DNA of 64,000 nt from Nibricoccus aquaticus (GCF_002310495.1 NZ_CP023344.1:4357501-4421500), one strand, 5' to 3'. Positions 34,135-44,246 are shown, counted from the stretch's first letter. Notes: generated by a model not told the origin, from the sequence alone. Numbers and translations: made by a program.

Positions 34135-34968
34135 ATGAAATCACGCTTCACCTCGTTTGTTTTCGCCGCCGCGCTTTGCGCCGCCTGCTCGCTGCCACTC
34201 ACCGCCGCTGATCTGACCTTGGCCCAGGTCAAAGCCAGTTCGGAAAACTGGCCCAATCAAATCAAGCTTACCGAGGCGCTCGACTTCGGCGCTTCGGGGA
34301 AATTCGCTGCAGGCACGTTGGTGGATTTTTATGGTTTCGAAAACGCGAACGTCCGCTTTCAGCACAAGGGACAGCTATTCCTCGTGGAGCCTGAACTCAC
34401 CGATCTGGTGACGCGGGCCAGCCGCATTGCGGATGGACAGGCGGCGAAGGAAGGCTGGCGTGGACGCACGGCGGATTATCTGACGCGAAAAGGGCAGGTC
34501 GTCACGGCGTCGGGATTCGCGCCGGTCGGTGCCGATGCGTTTCGCGACGACACGCTGCTGGTGGTTTATTATGGCAACAGCGGGTGCAGTTTTTGCGCGG
34601 CCGCGATGCCGTTCATGAAGCAGACGCTCGATCTGTTGGAGCAGCGGCAGCCGGGGCGCGTGCGGCGCGTTTATATTCCCAGTGAAGGCGACACGCCGGC
34701 CGCGCGTGCTTATGCGCGTTCGCTCGGTGCGGGCTGGATCGTCGCTCCTTACGGCGATCAGTTCATGTGGGGCGGCCTGTCAGAGCTCGTTCCGTCGGCG
34801 AAGAACTCCGTCAGCTTTCCCGCTCTGGCTTTGGTCTCACCGAAGGGGAAGTTTCTCGCAGCCGGAATGCGTGAACAATCGAAGACCGATTCAGCGGCAG
34901 CGGTCTTGAAGAAATTAGATGAAGTGCTTTCGGCACCGTCGAAGTCCGCAGCGTTGGGCGTTCGTTGA
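34135..34968 (+). CDS. Periplasmic thioredoxin-like protein with CSFC motif
   Basis: This 277-residue protein has a signal peptide of about 24 residues (MKSRFTSFVFAAALCAACSL PLTAA). An N-terminal domain of ~110 residues follows, and then a thioredoxin-fold domain with the redox pair Cys151-Ser-Phe-Cys154. It carries a cis-Pro-like VSFPALALVSPKG segment. The N-terminal part is similar to the domain found in verrucomicrobial nucleoredoxin-like proteins (recalled, not searched). It should act as a disulfide oxidoreductase in the periplasm. Its stop lies 16 bp before the next gene's start. Confidence 0.75.
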   Translation: MKSRFTSFVFAAALCAACSLPLTAADLTLAQVKASSENWPNQIKLTEALDFGASGKFAAGTLVDFYGFENANVRFQHKGQLFLVEPELTDLVTRASRIADGQAAKEGWRGRTADYLTRKGQVVTASGFAPVGADAFRDDTLLVVYYGNSGCSFCAAAMPFMKQTLDLLEQRQPGRVRRVYIPSEGDTPAARAYARSLGAGWIVAPYGDQFMWGGLSELVPSAKNSVSFPALALVSPKGKFLAAGMREQSKTDSAAAVLKKLDEVLSAPSKSAALGVR

Positions 34969-34984
34969 CGCCGCGGGTACGCAG

Positions 34985-35467
34985 ATGGCCGGACAAAAAA
35001 CGGAGACGGTTTCGCTTCGCGGAAAACTCTACCGCATCGCACTGGTGCGCTGGGTGGATGTGCCGAAGCGCGCGGTCGCTCCGCTCGCGCTCGATGCGTC
35101 GCTTAACGCCTGGTTGATCTTCAATGGGGACAAGGATCGCGTCACCTTGATGCGCGGCAAACGCGGCGCTTACCGGCTGGCGTTCAAAGTCGAGTTGCTG
35201 CGCGCGGCGGGCGTCGATGAAGGCGATGAGGTCGCGTTTGAGTTAAAGGCAGATCGTGCGTCGCGCGAACCGGAGCTTCCGGAGGAAATGCGGAAGGTTT
35301 TTCTAGCGCGGCCCTATCTTGAGGCACGCTGGCAGGTGCACAGCGTGGCGATGCGACGGCAGCTGGTGCGCTACATCGAGCAGGCGAAGAGATCGGAGAC
35401 GCGAGCGAAGCGGTGCTGGATTTTTATCGAGCGGCTGGAGGAGACGGGCAGACTGACGGCCTCTTAA
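34985..35467 (+). CDS. DUF1905/YdeI-OmdA family protein
   Basis: This 160-residue protein starts at the ATG at 34985; the open frame begins inside the previous gene. Its first ~95 residues fit DUF1905 (VSLRGKLYRIALVRWVDVPK, GVDEGDEVAFEL). The C-terminal part (YLEARWQVHSVAMRRQLVRYIEQ, then RCWIFIERLEET) fits the YdeI/OmpD-associated (OmdA) tail. YdeI-type proteins have been linked to bacteriocin and peptide protection, but the mechanism is unclear. It follows the thioredoxin-like gene in the same direction. Confidence 0.75.
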   Translation: MAGQKTETVSLRGKLYRIALVRWVDVPKRAVAPLALDASLNAWLIFNGDKDRVTLMRGKRGAYRLAFKVELLRAAGVDEGDEVAFELKADRASREPELPEEMRKVFLARPYLEARWQVHSVAMRRQLVRYIEQAKRSETRAKRCWIFIERLEETGRLTAS

Positions 35468-35494
35468 TCGCGCTTTGTTACGGCGATTTTCCCG

Positions 35495-36313
35495 ATGCAC
35501 CGATTTCTCCTTTGCGTTGTCCTGAGCGTTTTCACCGGTTCAGCCCTGACGGCGGCGCCGGATGCGGCCGTTGTCTCTGCCGAAGCGCCGGCGAAAAAAG
35601 CGGAGGCATCTGTCGAGCGGGTCGCGTTGAAACGTGGCGAAGTGGAAGTGCGGTTTCTCGCGCCGGCGAATGCGGCGCCACGTGCGATTGTGATCTTCGG
35701 ATCGGGTGACGGCGGCTGGAGTTATTGGGAGGAACGCGTCGCGCAGCATCTTGGTGGGACCTGTGCGGTGGTCGGCGTGGATTTTTCAAAATACGCGGAC
35801 AAGGACTACGATCAGGCGACGCTGGTCGCTGACTACGCGGCGCTGGTGGCCTTCGCGAAGGCGCGTGTGGTGCTGGCGAAACCGGACGACGTGCCGGTGA
35901 TTTTTGGTGGCTGGTCGATGGGAGCGGAACAGGCGGTGGCGGCGGTGGAAGTGATGCGTTCGCATCCGGTGCGGCTTGCGGGCCTTCTGCTCGTCGCGCC
36001 AGGACCGAGAGGGCGCTATGGGTTGCGGCTGAGCGATCGCGCAGGGCTGGCTCCGCGCGGCGAGGGGACGTTTGGACTCGTGGACTTCGCGGCGACCTTG
36101 AAATCCATAAAGCTCGCGCAGTTTCATGCGCGCTACGATTTGCTGGATACGCCGGGCTGGGCGGATGGATTGGGGCTGAATCTGCGACGCTTCGATCTGC
36201 CGCGCGGGTTTCACGATTTCGAGGGGGCAGGGCCGGACTTCTTGAATCTGATGGATGATGCGATGACGTGGATTGTGTCTTCCGACGCCGTTATACCGGA
36301 AGCGGTGAAATGA
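35495..36313 (+). CDS. AcvB/VirJ-family periplasmic serine hydrolase
   Basis: This 272-residue exported protein has a signal peptide of about 20 residues and one VirJ-type alpha/beta-hydrolase domain. Hallmarks are GSGDGGWS (69-76), the nucleophile elbow GWSMGA (Ser141) and His240 in LPRGFHDFEG. AcvB of Agrobacterium hydrolyses lysyl-phosphatidylglycerol, and AtvA of Rhizobium is encoded with the lysyl-PG synthase LpiA. Here the stop overlaps the start of an MprF-like gene (ATGA), reproducing that pairing. It has one VirJ domain rather than the two of AcvB. Substrate identity is inference. Confidence 0.83.
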   Translation: MHRFLLCVVLSVFTGSALTAAPDAAVVSAEAPAKKAEASVERVALKRGEVEVRFLAPANAAPRAIVIFGSGDGGWSYWEERVAQHLGGTCAVVGVDFSKYADKDYDQATLVADYAALVAFAKARVVLAKPDDVPVIFGGWSMGAEQAVAAVEVMRSHPVRLAGLLLVAPGPRGRYGLRLSDRAGLAPRGEGTFGLVDFAATLKSIKLAQFHARYDLLDTPGWADGLGLNLRRFDLPRGFHDFEGAGPDFLNLMDDAMTWIVSSDAVIPEAVK

Positions 36314-38016
36314 ACCCAGCGATGATCTTCCCGGGAGTCGAAGGCTTGTTCAAATGGCTGCGCAAACGGCCGCCGGGGGTGATCGCGGTTTCGCTTACCG
36401 CTGTCCTGGCCGGGCTGATCACGATGACGGCGGCGATTTTCCCGCAGGAGCAGTGGATGGTGGACGAACTGGAACGCTGGACGCCTTTCCACATCGCGCT
36501 CGGGAGTCAGGTACTGCTGCTGATCGTGAGCGTGATCCTGCTGAGCGTGGGCCGTGGATTGCTGCGTGGAAAACGGGTCGCCTGGCTATTCGCGACGTCG
36601 GTGCTGGCGATTTCCCCGCTGCTTTTCATCGGACAGGACTTCAACTGGACGCGTGCGCTGGCTGTGCTGGTGCCATTCGCACTACTGATCCAGCAGCGAA
36701 AATATTTTGCGGCGCGTTCGGATGCGATTTCGCTGAGGAAGGCGATGAGGCCGCTGAGTGTCCTGGCGCTGGTGGTGCTGGTGTTCGGCTATCTGGGCGT
36801 CCGGCATGTGGATTCCCAGGTGGAAGGAAACACTGGACGGCTCGGTGCCGCGCAGACGGTTCTTGAACTGGTGCTGCTACAGTCGACGGACACGCAGCGG
36901 CCGATGACGCGGCAGGCGCAGACGATGTTTTTTTCGGTAAGCCTGGCGGGTGGACTCACCGGGCTGGCGTTTCTTCTGATTGCGTTGCGGCCGGTGCTGA
37001 TGCGCACGCCGCCCGATCCGGCGGCGGTGGCGCGCGCCCGCGAAATCATCCTCGCGCACGGCGGCAACCCGCTCGACGAGTTCGCGCTGGCGGCGGACAA
37101 GCAGCTCTTTTTCCCGACGAGCAACCGCACGGTTGTCGCGTATGCGTTGTGGCGGAATTTCGCGGTGACGCTGGCCGATCCGATCGGGCCTGCCGAGGAC
37201 GTGCCGTTCGCGTTGGAGGAATTTATCCAGTTTTGCCACGAGCAGGATTGGGAGCCGGTTTTCTACCAGATCGATAGAGCGCACTTGGAGCGGTATCGGG
37301 CGCTCGGATTCACGGCATTCAAGATCGGTGAAAATGCGCGCATCCCACTGACGGGCTGGTCACTCACGGGTAGAAAATTTCAGGACATGCGCACGGCGAT
37401 CAATCGTGCGTCGCGCGAAGGCGTGACGTTTCACTGGTATCCCGGCGAAGGGACGGTCGATCACGGAATCGAAGCTCAGCTGGCGGACATCTCGGAGGAC
37501 TGGCTCAAGACGGGGAAGCGTGCGGAGATGGCGTTCGATATGGGCGCATTTTCGACCGCGGAGATCCGGTTGCGGAGTGCGGCGGTGGCGAAGCGCAAGG
37601 ATGGGCGGGTGGAGGCGTTTGTGACGTGGATTCCGTACGCGGGCGGCAAGGCGCGCTGCCTGGATCTCATGCGCAGCCGACACGATGCGATGCCCGGCAT
37701 CATGGATTTCGTGATCGTGGAATCGTTGAAGCATTTCCAGTCGCGCGGCCTCGAGGAGGCTAGTCTCGCGAGCGCCCCGCTGGCCAATGCGGACCCGGAG
37801 GCGGGCGATGCGCACACGCGGGTGGTGCGATTCCTCTACGAAAAGCTGAATAAAATTTACGGCTACAAATCGCTCTTTGCGTTCAAGGGGAAATACCAGC
37901 CGGCGTGGCGAAGCACGTTTCTCGCGTACCGTAACAAGCGGCACCTCGGCTTCATCGCTTATGCGACGGTGGCGGTACATGTGCGTGGAGGGTTGCTCAA
38001 GATGTGGCGCTCATAA
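36310..38016 (+). CDS. mprF: MprF/LpiA-like aminoacyl-phosphatidylglycerol synthase (DUF2156)
   Basis: This 568-residue protein has an N-terminal membrane part with about six hydrophobic segments (for example [16 protein letters not shown] and [16 protein letters not shown]). A C-terminal cytosolic DUF2156 domain (from about residue 225) holds the two GNAT folds that transfer an amino acid from aminoacyl-tRNA to phosphatidylglycerol. Features are [32 protein letters not shown], and [27 protein letters not shown]. It is shorter than the ~850-residue MprF with a full flippase, so it resembles the short LpiA-like form. It overlaps the acvB-like gene. Whether lysine, alanine or another residue is added cannot be read by eye. 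Confidence 0.87.
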   Translation: MNPAMIFPGVEGLFKWLRKRPPGVIAVSLTAVLAGLITMTAAIFPQEQWMVDELERWTPFHIALGSQVLLLIVSVILLSVGRGLLRGKRVAWLFATSVLAISPLLFIGQDFNWTRALAVLVPFALLIQQRKYFAARSDAISLRKAMRPLSVLALVVLVFGYLGVRHVDSQVEGNTGRLGAAQTVLELVLLQSTDTQRPMTRQAQTMFFSVSLAGGLTGLAFLLIALRPVLMRTPPDPAAVARAREIILAHGGNPLDEFALAADKQLFFPTSNRTVVAYALWRNFAVTLADPIGPAEDVPFALEEFIQFCHEQDWEPVFYQIDRAHLERYRALGFTAFKIGENARIPLTGWSLTGRKFQDMRTAINRASREGVTFHWYPGEGTVDHGIEAQLADISEDWLKTGKRAEMAFDMGAFSTAEIRLRSAAVAKRKDGRVEAFVTWIPYAGGKARCLDLMRSRHDAMPGIMDFVIVESLKHFQSRGLEEASLASAPLANADPEAGDAHTRVVRFLYEKLNKIYGYKSLFAFKGKYQPAWRSTFLAYRNKRHLGFIAYATVAVHVRGGLLKMWRS

Positions 38017-38078
38017 CGGGGCTTGCTGGCGGACGCGCAGCGCGTTTGAAAATCGAGGCTCCTGTGCCATGCTGCGCG

Positions 38079-39107
38079 ATGGTTCCGCTCTCGGTTCTCG
38101 ATCTCTCTCCCATCACGCAAGGCAGCGATGCGACGCAGGCGCTGCGCAACTCGCTCGATCTGGCGCGGCACTCCGAACGGCTCGGCTATAAACGCTTTTG
38201 GCTCGCCGAGCATCATTCGATGCCGGGTATCGCGAGCGCCGCGACAGCGGTGGCCATCGGCTATGTTGCAGGTGGAACGAAAACCATTCGGGTAGGGTCG
38301 GGCGGCATCATGCTGCCGAATCATTCGCCGCTGGTGATCGCGGAGCAGTTCGGGACGCTGGACGCGCTTTATCCCGGGCGCATCGATCTCGGACTCGGGC
38401 GAGCGCCGGGAAGCGATCAGCGCACCGCGCGCGCTCTGCGACGCGAGCGGGCAAATACGTCGGCAGATACTTTTCCGCAGGATGTGCTGGAGCTGCAGGG
38501 CTATTTCCAACCGGCGATGTCGGGGCAGTCGGTGCGGGCAATTCCAGGCGAGGGCAGAGACGTGCCGATCTGGTTGCTGGGATCGAGCCTGTTCAGTGCG
38601 CAACTCGCGGCGGCGTTGGGGTTGCCGTATGCGTTTGCCGGGCACTTCGCGCCGGATTCGATGCTGGAGGCGCTGGCGATCTACCGGCGGGAATTCAAAC
38701 CGTCGGAGCAACTCGCGGAGTCTTATGCGATGGTTGGCGTCGGCGTGGTCGCGGCGGAAACGGATGTCGAGGCAGAGCGGCTGGCGACGTCGCTTCAGCA
38801 GCAATTCGTTTCGTTGCATCGCGGCGTGCCGGGACAACTCCAGCCGCCGGTGGACGATCTCGAATCGGTGGCGACGCCGCAGGAGGTCGCCTCGGTGCGG
38901 CACACGTTGCGCGAGGCGATCGTGGGATCTCGACTGACGGTAAAGCGCCGACTGGAAAAACTGCTCCAGCGCACCGGTGTGGATGAGATCATCGCGACCT
39001 CGCACATCTTCGATCACGCGGCGCGGTTGCGCTCGTATGAGATTCTGGCGGCAGTGCGCGATGAGCTGGCGGAGAAAACGACCGGCGTGTCGGTGGCGGC
39101 GCGGTGA
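38079..39107 (+). CDS. LLM-class flavin-dependent oxidoreductase
   Basis: This 342-residue protein has the bacterial luciferase-like monooxygenase fold. It starts [25 protein letters not shown], which matches the MsnO8/YhbW subfamily. Other hallmarks are [44 protein letters not shown], and [10 protein letters not shown]. The start at 38079 is chosen since it begins the fold. It binds FMN supplied by a reductase, but the substrate is unknown. It lies 62 bp after mprF in the same direction and could be in the same transcript. Confidence 0.88.
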   Translation: MVPLSVLDLSPITQGSDATQALRNSLDLARHSERLGYKRFWLAEHHSMPGIASAATAVAIGYVAGGTKTIRVGSGGIMLPNHSPLVIAEQFGTLDALYPGRIDLGLGRAPGSDQRTARALRRERANTSADTFPQDVLELQGYFQPAMSGQSVRAIPGEGRDVPIWLLGSSLFSAQLAAALGLPYAFAGHFAPDSMLEALAIYRREFKPSEQLAESYAMVGVGVVAAETDVEAERLATSLQQQFVSLHRGVPGQLQPPVDDLESVATPQEVASVRHTLREAIVGSRLTVKRRLEKLLQRTGVDEIIATSHIFDHAARLRSYEILAAVRDELAEKTTGVSVAAR

Positions 39108-39144
39108 AGCCCGGACCATCGGTGAAGCCGGTCGTCTGGCGGTG

Positions 39145-39570
39145 TCATTCGTCGTCGATCACTTCGGGCGCGGTGTTCTCGACCATCGCGTGGTGATCGA
39201 TGGTGACGCCTGCTTCGTTCAGTTCAACGCGCAAAGCGGAGGTGAATTTTTCCCCGAGATGCTCGATGTGAAACTCGACTTCGTCGAAAGAGGTTTCCAA
39301 TGCGAAGGCGATGCTGTCGGCGAGCAGGTGGATCTCTTCATCCGAGAAATGCTCCTCGATGACGGATTGATTTCCTTCGAGCGCGATCAAGGAGGCGGGG
39401 GAAGCGCCTTCTTCGTCATCGGCCGGGCGCAGGCGCACACGACCCTGGAGGCGGGCGTTGCTCACGCGTTCCGCGAAATGACGCAGCGTGGCATAGCTGA
39501 AGGCCAGGTTGGCGAGGTGCGCCTGACGGAGAAGAGACTGACGGTTTTTGAGAAGGTCCGAAAAGTTCAT
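39145..39570 (-). CDS. Acidic hypothetical protein
   Basis: This 141-residue protein starts at 39570 (MNFSDLLKNRQSLLRQAHLAN). The N-terminal half is helical. The C-terminal half is rich in Glu, Asp and His (EEHFSDEEIHLLADSIAFA and HHAMVENTAPEVIDDE). No signal peptide or transmembrane helix is seen. I do not recognise it. It converges on the LLM gene and is divergent from the GH105 gene, with 382 bp of non-coding sequence in between. Confidence 0.6.
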   Translation of the reverse strand: MNFSDLLKNRQSLLRQAHLANLAFSYATLRHFAERVSNARLQGRVRLRPADDEEGASPASLIALEGNQSVIEEHFSDEEIHLLADSIAFALETSFDEVEFHIEHLGEKFTSALRVELNEAGVTIDHHAMVENTAPEVIDDE

Positions 39571-39952
39571 GAGCTGAATCCTTTGGTTTCGGGCGGGTTG
39601 ACGGTTGCTGGGTTGGTTGACTCCTAACTCCTGGCAGACGCGGCGCATCCGGGGGAAGAAGCACAGACTCCGGCGGCGCGGCGTCATTCCGACTCTCAAC
39701 GAACGACCTCAGAGGTCTCTGACGAGTGCTGTCACTGACTACTACGGTCCAAGACAAACTCTCTTAAGCGCAGTCCTGAATTTATCCTTCGCTACTTCCA
39801 CGGACAGAGAGGAGGACTGCATGTCTGTTATTGGGTAACGAAAAAGCGGTGACGCAAGCGGCGAAGCAAAAAAACACGGACGGACGGTTCGGCACTCACG
39901 CAACGATGAGCGCGGCGCGCAGGCTTGCCCGCCTAGGAGGGCGTCGGTTTGG
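39571..39952. other. Divergent intergenic region
   Basis: This 382-bp stretch holds the upstream regions of the acidic protein (minus) and the GH105 enzyme (plus). It contains a small palindrome GACCTC-A-GAGGTC (39705-39717) that may be an operator. AGGAGG (39935-39940) lies 12 bases before the GH105 ATG. No further gene was seen. Confidence 0.4.
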
Positions 39953-41377
39953 ATGCGCGGCATGATCATTACCCCACGTTTACTCCACGGTTCGTCCCTG
40001 TGCCTCGGTCTAGGTCTGCTTGCGGCGATGCCGCTCGGCGCGCAGACGACTGACTACACGAAGCGCATCAACGGTGACAGTGCGGTGGCCGTTTATCCCG
40101 TACCGTACACCGTGCCGAAGCGCGAAGAGATCAAGGCCGTGCTTGACCGGATCAAGGGGTACACCGTGGAGACAACGACGCTGAAGGTTTTCGACAACAA
40201 GACAGGCCAGGAAATCGCCGCGCCGGATATGGCGAATCTGAATCCTAACGCGGTCGTTGATCGTCGTTACGGCAATCTGAATTTCTGGGACTATACGAAC
40301 GGCGTCGTGATGTCGGGTTTCTCGATGGTCGCGGAGGAAACGGGCGATCAATCCTACTTCGACTACAACGTGCGCTTCTACGATTTCACGTTCACGTGGA
40401 TGCCTTACTTCCGCGCGCTCGAGGAGAAGACGAAGAAGCGGAACGATTATTCGCGGATGATCCAGATGAGCGCGCTCGACCATTGCGGGTCGATCACGGC
40501 GGCCCTGATTCGCACGCAAATGAAACACCCCGATCCGCGGTACCGCGCGTGGATCGACAACGTCGCCGACTTTATCTCCAACAAACAATTTCGCTTCGAG
40601 GACGGCTCGCTCGCGCGAGAGCGTCCGCAGCCGCGCTCGGTGTGGACGGACGATTTCTACATGGGCGTTTCGTTCCTCGCGCAGATGGGAAAACTCACGG
40701 GTGACACCCAGTATTGGGACGACGGGGTGAAGCAGATCACTCAGTTGTCCAAGCATCTGTTTATTTCCGAGAAAGGCCTGTACGACCACGGCTGGAGCGA
40801 GAATACGGCGGGCTACGATCCGCGTTTCTACTGGGGCCGCGCGAATGGCTGGGCGACGATGGCGATGTGCGAACTCCTCAGCGTGCTGCCGAAGGATTTC
40901 AAAGGCCGCGATGAGGTGCTGCACCTTTATCGTCAGCACATGCGCTCGCTCATCGAACTGCAGGACGGCACCGGCCTCTGGCACAACATGCTCGATAAGA
41001 GCGAAACCTACCTGGAGACCTCGGCCTCGGCGATGTTCGTGTACGGACTGGCGAAAGGCGTGAACGAAGGCTGGCTCAGTCCGGCGTTCGGACCGGCGGC
41101 GATCACGGGCTGGAATGGCGTGGTGACGCGCGTGCTGCCGGATGGCCGGGTCGATGGCATCTGCGAAGGCACGACCTATGCGAACGACAACAGCTATTAT
41201 TTTTTCCGCGGCGCGAGCGCTAACACCAATTTCTTCGGCTCCGTGATCTACGCGGGCGCGGAGATGATGAAGCTCGTGAAAAATCCTGAGATCCAAATCG
41301 TGCCCGCGCGCCCCGACGCGGTAAACAGCGCGATTCACTTCCGGTGGACGAAGGACGCAGCGACGCCGATGCGGTGA
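39953..41377 (+). CDS. Unsaturated glucuronyl/galacturonyl hydrolase (GH105/GH88-like)
   Basis: This 474-residue exported enzyme has a signal peptide ending near LGAQTT (residue ~31). The core is an (alpha/alpha)6 barrel. Features of GH105 rhamnogalacturonyl hydrolases are the active-site region SVWTDDFYMGVSFLAQMG with Asp233/Asp234, FYWGRANGWATMAM, and LWHNMLDKSETYLETSASAMFVYGLAKGV in a late helix region. Such enzymes remove unsaturated galacturonyl residues left by pectate or rhamnogalacturonan lyases, so it would complement the PL10 pectate lyase at 57473. The AGGAGG supports the ATG at 39953. Confidence 0.87.
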   Translation: MRGMIITPRLLHGSSLCLGLGLLAAMPLGAQTTDYTKRINGDSAVAVYPVPYTVPKREEIKAVLDRIKGYTVETTTLKVFDNKTGQEIAAPDMANLNPNAVVDRRYGNLNFWDYTNGVVMSGFSMVAEETGDQSYFDYNVRFYDFTFTWMPYFRALEEKTKKRNDYSRMIQMSALDHCGSITAALIRTQMKHPDPRYRAWIDNVADFISNKQFRFEDGSLARERPQPRSVWTDDFYMGVSFLAQMGKLTGDTQYWDDGVKQITQLSKHLFISEKGLYDHGWSENTAGYDPRFYWGRANGWATMAMCELLSVLPKDFKGRDEVLHLYRQHMRSLIELQDGTGLWHNMLDKSETYLETSASAMFVYGLAKGVNEGWLSPAFGPAAITGWNGVVTRVLPDGRVDGICEGTTYANDNSYYFFRGASANTNFFGSVIYAGAEMMKLVKNPEIQIVPARPDAVNSAIHFRWTKDAATPMR

Positions 41378-41477
41378 GCGGAACGCGGAGACTGCGAGGC
41401 TGGCGTGAGATGAATTCACGCCGCTGGATATTCGGGTTTGCGCGGCGTCGGTGAATGCTGCGAACACAGTGGGCTCG

Positions 41478-42932
41478 ATGAAGCGCACCGCCGTTTTCTA
41501 TCTCCTTCTGCTCGTTGTCGCCGGACTGGGAGTGCTCGCGCTGTTGCGCGCGGGAGCGAGTCTGCCCCCGCCGTCGGCGGTTCCGGGCGCGACGGCTCAG
41601 GCGGCCAGCGTTGCGGTTAATGCGGGCGAGGTCTCGGCGGTGGAGTCGATGATCACGGGGCTTCGCGCGAATTTCGACGCACCGCTGGGGCATCTGTTTT
41701 TGCAGCTGTTGGTGATCATCGGCATCTCGCGAATCGCGGGCGCGATCTTCAGCAAGCTGGGGCAGCCGTCGGTGGTTGGGGAAATGGCGGCGGGGATTTT
41801 GCTAGGACCGTCGCTCTTCGGGTGGGTGGCACCGGAGGCGTTCGCCTTTGTGTTTCCGACCGAGTCGCTCGGGACGATCAAGCTGCTGAGCCAGATCGGT
41901 GTGTGCTTATTCATGTTCACGGTCGGCATGGAGCTGAATATCGCGCACGTGCGGAGCAAGGCGCATGCGGCGGTGGTGGTCAGTCATGCGAGCATCGTGG
42001 TGCCGTATTTTCTCGGTGTGGTGCTGGCGTATTTTTTATTCACGTCGCTGGCGGCGGGTGGGACGACGTTCACGGCGTTCGCGTTGTTCATGGGGATTTC
42101 GATGAGCATCACGGCGTTTCCGGTGCTCGCGCGCATTCTGCAGGAGCGGAAGCTAACGCAGACATTTTTGGGGAGCACGGCGATCACGTGCGCGGCGGTC
42201 GATGATGTGACGGCGTGGAGCATCCTGGCGTTTGTCGTGGCGATCGCGCGGGCAACCAGCGTGGAGGCCTCAGCGCTGAATCTGCTGCTGGTGGTCGTGT
42301 TTATCGCGGTGATGATCTGGGGCGTGAGGCCGGCGCTGCCGCGGTTCATCGGGCGGGCTCGGCTGGAGAATGAAGCGCCTTCCAAAGGAGTTATTGCCAC
42401 AGTGATCTGTGTCGTGGTGGCCGCGTCGTTCTGCACGGAGGTCATCGGCATTCACGCGCTGTTCGGCGCGTTTCTCGCGGGTGCGATCATGCCGGAGATC
42501 GGTGGGTTTCGTCACAAGCTGGCGGTGCGCGTTGAGAATTTTAGCTCGGTGCTGCTGCTGCCGCTGTTCTTTGTTTTCACGGGACTGCGGACGCAGATCG
42601 CGCTTTTGAATGACGTGACGGGCTGGTTGATTTGCCTGCTGATTATCGCGGTGGCGACGCTCGGGAAGCTAGGCGGGACGGCGGTCTCGGCGCGGTTCAC
42701 CGGAATGAGTTGGAGTGAATCGCTTCAACTCGGCGCGCTCATGAACACGCGCGGGTTGATGGAGTTGATCGCGCTGAATATCGGCTACGATCTGGGGATT
42801 CTTTCGCCGCGGATTTTTGCAATGCTCGTGGTCATGGCGTTGGCGACGACGATGCTGACCGGGCCGTTGCTGACGTTGTTCGGAGATCGGAAAAAGGTGA
42901 AGGCGCAGGCGGAGATTCCGGTGAACGTTTGA
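41478..42932 (+). CDS. CPA2-family cation/proton antiporter
   Basis: This 484-residue membrane protein has a first hydrophobic segment at the start (MKRTAVFYLLLLVVAGLGVLAL). A Pro/Ala-rich periplasmic stretch follows, and then about 12 transmembrane helices of the Na+/H+ exchanger fold. Motifs include KLGQPSVVGEMAAGILLGPS, GVCLFMFTVGMELN, SITAFPVLARILQERKL, AITCAAVDDVTAWSILAF (paired Asp of transport) and MNTRGLMELIALNIGYDLG. There is no TrkA/KTN domain. It is probably a K+ or Na+/H+ antiporter. An ATG nine codons upstream at 41451 is an alternative start. No clear ribosome-binding site is seen. Confidence 0.88.
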   Translation: MKRTAVFYLLLLVVAGLGVLALLRAGASLPPPSAVPGATAQAASVAVNAGEVSAVESMITGLRANFDAPLGHLFLQLLVIIGISRIAGAIFSKLGQPSVVGEMAAGILLGPSLFGWVAPEAFAFVFPTESLGTIKLLSQIGVCLFMFTVGMELNIAHVRSKAHAAVVVSHASIVVPYFLGVVLAYFLFTSLAAGGTTFTAFALFMGISMSITAFPVLARILQERKLTQTFLGSTAITCAAVDDVTAWSILAFVVAIARATSVEASALNLLLVVVFIAVMIWGVRPALPRFIGRARLENEAPSKGVIATVICVVVAASFCTEVIGIHALFGAFLAGAIMPEIGGFRHKLAVRVENFSSVLLLPLFFVFTGLRTQIALLNDVTGWLICLLIIAVATLGKLGGTAVSARFTGMSWSESLQLGALMNTRGLMELIALNIGYDLGILSPRIFAMLVVMALATTMLTGPLLTLFGDRKKVKAQAEIPVNV

Positions 42933-42980
42933 GCGCTAGCGGTGGCGACGAAGCGCCACCCGCGAGCGAGCGAGGAGGGC

Positions 42981-44018
42981 TCAGCGGGTGAGCGAGGTCT
43001 CGGTCAGGGTTTTCAGGAAGGCGACGAGCGCGCTTTGTTCTTCGGTGGTGAGGGCGTAGCCGTTGGCAGGCAGCGCGGCGAGTTCGGGCGCGAGTGTGGC
43101 CGAATGGCGGATACCGCCGGAGTAATGCGCGACGGCTAGCTCGAGCGTACCGAAGCGGCCGTTGTGCATGTAGGGCGCGGTGATCGCGACGTTGCGCAGA
43201 GAAGGCGTTTTGAATTTGCCAAGGTCGTCGGGGAGTTTGGTGACGTCGCTGCGGCCGTTATCGGCGAAGACGCGGTCGAGGCCGTTGTTGCGGAAGGCGA
43301 AGTCGGAGAAGAGCGGGCCCGGGTGGCACTGGAAACAGCCCGCGCCGCGGCGGCCGGAGGCGTGATCGGGGAGGGCGTGGAAGAGGTCGTGGCCGAGTTG
43401 TTCGTCGGGGGTAAAAGCGGCGTCACCGCGCAGGACGCGGTCATACTTCGATTCGTAGGCGGAGATCGAGAGCATGAATTGTTCGAGGGCGAGGCCGATG
43501 CGCTCCATCGTGATTTCGGGTGAGCTGAAGACGGTGGCGAAGCGGGCGCGGAGCGTTTCGTCTTTGTTCAGGTCGGCTTCGACGGTCGCGGGCGCGGCGT
43601 GCATCTCGATCTCGTTGGTGATGGCGGCGAGTGCCTGATCGCGGAGGCGCGGGCGGATGCCGTCCCAGCCGAAGGACGGGTGCCAGGCTTGATTGAAGAT
43701 CGGCGGTGAGCTGCGGAGTCCCTGGATGCCGTCGGCGCCGGTGCTGAAAACCTGGCCGTCGGAAAAGGCGAGGGGCTCGCGGTGACAGTTGATGCAATTC
43801 TGGCGGTGGCGGGCGGAGAGGCGTTTGTCGGCGAAGAGGAGTTTGCCGAGTTCGATGCCTTCGCGAGTGAGCGGGTTGTCGGCGGGAAGTGTTGGCGCGG
43901 GCCAGCCGGGAGGCACGGCGAGGGGAGCGGGTGTGAGTGTTGCGGTCGCGGCCAGCAGCGACAGGCCGGTGGCACCGAGCAGAGCGAGGAGGAGCGTTTT
44001 TTGAGGCGAGCGTTTCAA
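42981..44018 (-). CDS. Di-haem cytochrome c peroxidase (CcpA/MauG family)
   Basis: This 345-residue exported protein has two c-type haem motifs: CINCH (Cys74, Cys77, His78) in the first half and CFQCH in the second. A FKTPSLRNVAITAPYMHNGRFGTLELAV region follows, characteristic of cytochrome c peroxidase. It reduces H2O2 in the periplasm using cytochrome c. The N-terminus LKRSPQKTLLLALLGATGLS is a good signal peptide, so I choose the TTG at 44018. The frame continues without a strong start to a GTG at 44138, and no ATG is available in this upstream part. The gene is divergent from the acyl-chain operon. Confidence 0.85.
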   Translation of the reverse strand: MKRSPQKTLLLALLGATGLSLLAATATLTPAPLAVPPGWPAPTLPADNPLTREGIELGKLLFADKRLSARHRQNCINCHREPLAFSDGQVFSTGADGIQGLRSSPPIFNQAWHPSFGWDGIRPRLRDQALAAITNEIEMHAAPATVEADLNKDETLRARFATVFSSPEITMERIGLALEQFMLSISAYESKYDRVLRGDAAFTPDEQLGHDLFHALPDHASGRRGAGCFQCHPGPLFSDFAFRNNGLDRVFADNGRSDVTKLPDDLGKFKTPSLRNVAITAPYMHNGRFGTLELAVAHYSGGIRHSATLAPELAALPANGYALTTEEQSALVAFLKTLTETSLTR

Positions 44019-44246
44019 CGAAGGGAGTGCGGGAGGAGGTTTCGCAGTGGACAGCAAGTGACGAGATGGATGAGGGCGGACCGTCACTGCTACAGAGGAG
44101 GTTTGACGTGTGCGGAGCGCGTCCCAAATTCCGGCCACCTTGGTAACTTTTCACCCCGTTATACGCTTGTTCCGAGTTATCCCCGCCGTGCAAATCGGAT
44201 GGCGGGTCTGGGGCAGAACAAACCGTTTTCGAGATTCGTTTCATTC

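Noticed and set aside
39605-39838. 77-residue plus-strand open frame
   Set aside because: Arg/Ser-rich, no start signal and inside a divergent promoter region.
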